DNA of 7,692 nucleotides from an uncultured Bacteroidales bacterium (lineage in GTDB: Bacteria > Bacteroidota > Bacteroidia > Bacteroidales > UBA932): assembly GCA_902461985.1 (NCBI GenBank), contig CABQAB010000095.1:1-7692 (forward strand), given 5' to 3'. Positions 6,381 through 7,692 of this stretch are shown one piece after another. Below the pieces are notes generated by a model. It had not been told where the DNA came from, did no database searches, and saw only the letters and a list, made by a program, of their open reading frames with translations. Made by a program: the position numbers and the translations under genes. The stretch's first letter is position 1; the number at the start of each line of letters is the position of its first letter.

Positions 6381-7692
6381 ATGAAAAATTCGCCTTACAG
6401 CCAGCTCTTCTCCCGAAAAGGGGCAATTATCCGTCATGAATCCATCCTGCTGTCAGCCGCTCTCCTGTTCGGGATGACTGCATGTGAAGTTGAGCAACCG
6501 GACAACTCCGGGGGACTGGACTATGTCCCGACGATAGCCATAGAAGAGAATGAAGTGACAGAAAACAGCATAAGCCTCACACTTTCCGCCGACAATGCAG
6601 ATACCGCAGCCTGGTATTGCGTAGAAGCCGGTGAAGAAGGCGGAGAAGAAGAACTTACAGGAGAAGAAATTTTCTACAAGGGGAAGAGTCTCCAGCTTAA
6701 AGAGGGCAAGGCAAGCCTTACCATCACGGACTTGAAACCGCAGCAGCTTTATAGAATCTTTGCCGCGTCTTTTTCAGGAGAAGCCTATTCCGAACCGGCT
6801 GTCGCAGAAATAGAGACTGCACCACGGGAGAAGATGCTCTCGTTTGTATCTTCGACGAAAAAAGGCTTCACCTACCGCGTGGACGTTCCGGAAAATGAAA
6901 CATATCAGCACGGCTACGTAGAAGGCTGGTATTTTGACTATCAGCTTGCCTTGGCGAAAGAGGACCAGGGCAGCGAGTTCGACATGAAAGCCTTCGTATG
7001 GAACATGCTCGTCGACCGGGGAACGGAAGCGAGCGGCCCGCAGAGTTTCACCTGGAATGCCGGCGACCACAATGAGAAACTCGACAAAAAGGCATTCATC
7101 GTGGGAGGTCATCATTATTATGCGCTGTTCAGCTTCTTCGGAGCCGAGAATGAATGGCGCGGAACTCCGGAGGTCTTGCGCATCGATCTTGAGCCAGCCG
7201 GAGAATCAGCGGAAAGCATGAACATAAGCGCAGATCTCATCTCGCAGGAAAAAGTGATAATCCGCATGGAATGTAACTCCGACAACGTGAATTTCTTCTT
7301 CTACGATCTGTACCGAAAAGAAAGCTACGACAAGATGATGTCCGAGCAGGGAAAGGAAGGACTTGCCAACCATCTTTTCGAATACGGATACCCAGTCGGA
7401 AACACCTATACTGACAGCTGGGGCGTCGACCCTGGAGAATCCTACATGCTCGCCGTACTCGGAGTAGACTACAACGGAGACATATTCTATATTGACAAAC
7501 AGTTCGACACTCCTGTGTACGAAAAATCAATCTACGTCGAGATGAAACCATACGAGAGAGAGTTGCAGGGGCATCATGCGTACGACACTTTCGAACTGAT
7601 GGTGGCGCCTCAGCATTTTGACGAGCTCAACAGCGAAAGCATAGTGTGGACATTGCAGACAAAGTCATACGTAGACAATTATCTTGAGTCCA
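6381..7692 (+). CDS. Uncharacterised large lipoprotein with FN3-like modules (runs off right edge)
   Basis: An open frame of 437 codons begins at the ATG at 6381 and has no stop before the window ends. A positively charged N-region of about 20 residues is followed by a hydrophobic stretch (SILLSAALLFGMTA, 21-34) and C35, which reads as a lipoprotein signal with a Met at the -3 position. Acidic residues soon after the cysteine (EVEQPD) are weakly like the surface-export signal of Bacteroidota lipoproteins. Residues about 47-147 look like a fibronectin type III domain: two strand blocks, then LTITDLKPQQLYRIFAAS and a closing AEIETAP. Similar patterns recur near 240-270 (HHYYALFSFFGAENEWRG) and 345-378 (PGESYMLAVLGVDYNGDI), suggesting two or three related beta-sandwich modules. 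No catalytic motif is recognised. It is separated from the upstream genes by 163 bases with a hairpin, so it is probably its own unit. An envelope location is likely; the function is unknown. Confidence 0.8.
   Translation, partial: MKNSPYSQLFSRKGAIIRHESILLSAALLFGMTACEVEQPDNSGGLDYVPTIAIEENEVTENSISLTLSADNADTAAWYCVEAGEEGGEEELTGEEIFYKGKSLQLKEGKASLTITDLKPQQLYRIFAASFSGEAYSEPAVAEIETAPREKMLSFVSSTKKGFTYRVDVPENETYQHGYVEGWYFDYQLALAKEDQGSEFDMKAFVWNMLVDRGTEASGPQSFTWNAGDHNEKLDKKAFIVGGHHYYALFSFFGAENEWRGTPEVLRIDLEPAGESAESMNISADLISQEKVIIRMECNSDNVNFFFYDLYRKESYDKMMSEQGKEGLANHLFEYGYPVGNTYTDSWGVDPGESYMLAVLGVDYNGDIFYIDKQFDTPVYEKSIYVEMKPYERELQGHHAYDTFELMVAPQHFDELNSESIVWTLQTKSYVDNYLES

Noticed and set aside
6774..7551. 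Two minus-strand open frames opposite the terminal lipoprotein gene
   Set aside because: The plus frame is open for 437 codons with a signal peptide and domain-like structure, so the minus frames are shadows.

Overview
The window most likely comes from the chromosome of a Bacteroidales-type bacterium (phylum Bacteroidota) of roughly balanced base composition. Several signs agree. RecQ carries an extra C-terminal domain and matches Bacteroides-type RecQ closely. A DUF3127 protein, a family typical of Bacteroidota, is present. Start codons are preceded by AT-rich sequence and not by Shine-Dalgarno motifs. One promoter candidate fits the Bacteroides pattern (TTG, 20 bases, TAnnTTTG). No genus can be named from sequence reading alone.

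Layout. Positions 1-4754 hold three tightly packed minus-strand genes, read in the order recQ (ATP-dependent DNA helicase), dnaG (primase), metG (methionyl-tRNA synthetase, cut by the left edge). The gaps are 10 and 13 bases, so they probably form one transcript. Positions 4755-5008 are a divergent intergenic region with a promoter candidate in each direction and two small palindromes sharing a TTGAC half-site. Positions 5009-6217 hold two plus-strand genes 21 bases apart: a lipoprotein FKBP-type prolyl isomerase and a DUF3127 protein with an SSB-like acidic C-terminal tip. Positions 6218-6380 are intergenic, with a strong hairpin at 6236-6279. From 6381 to the right edge runs the N-terminal part of a large uncharacterised lipoprotein with fibronectin-III-like modules.

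How the genes fit together. RecQ and DnaG both act at replication forks and at repair intermediates. In E. coli both bind the C-terminal tip of single-stranded DNA-binding protein (SSB). The DUF3127 protein across the divergent promoter ends in a tip of the same kind (DSDDLPF). This hints that it belongs to the SSB interaction network, which is the most interesting lead here. The FKBP and the final lipoprotein are envelope proteins with no visible link to DNA metabolism.

Most of the window is ordinary core genome. There is no CRISPR array, tRNA, rRNA, insertion sequence or phage gene. The least understood items are the DUF3127 protein, the shared palindromes between recQ and the FKBP gene, and the terminal lipoprotein.
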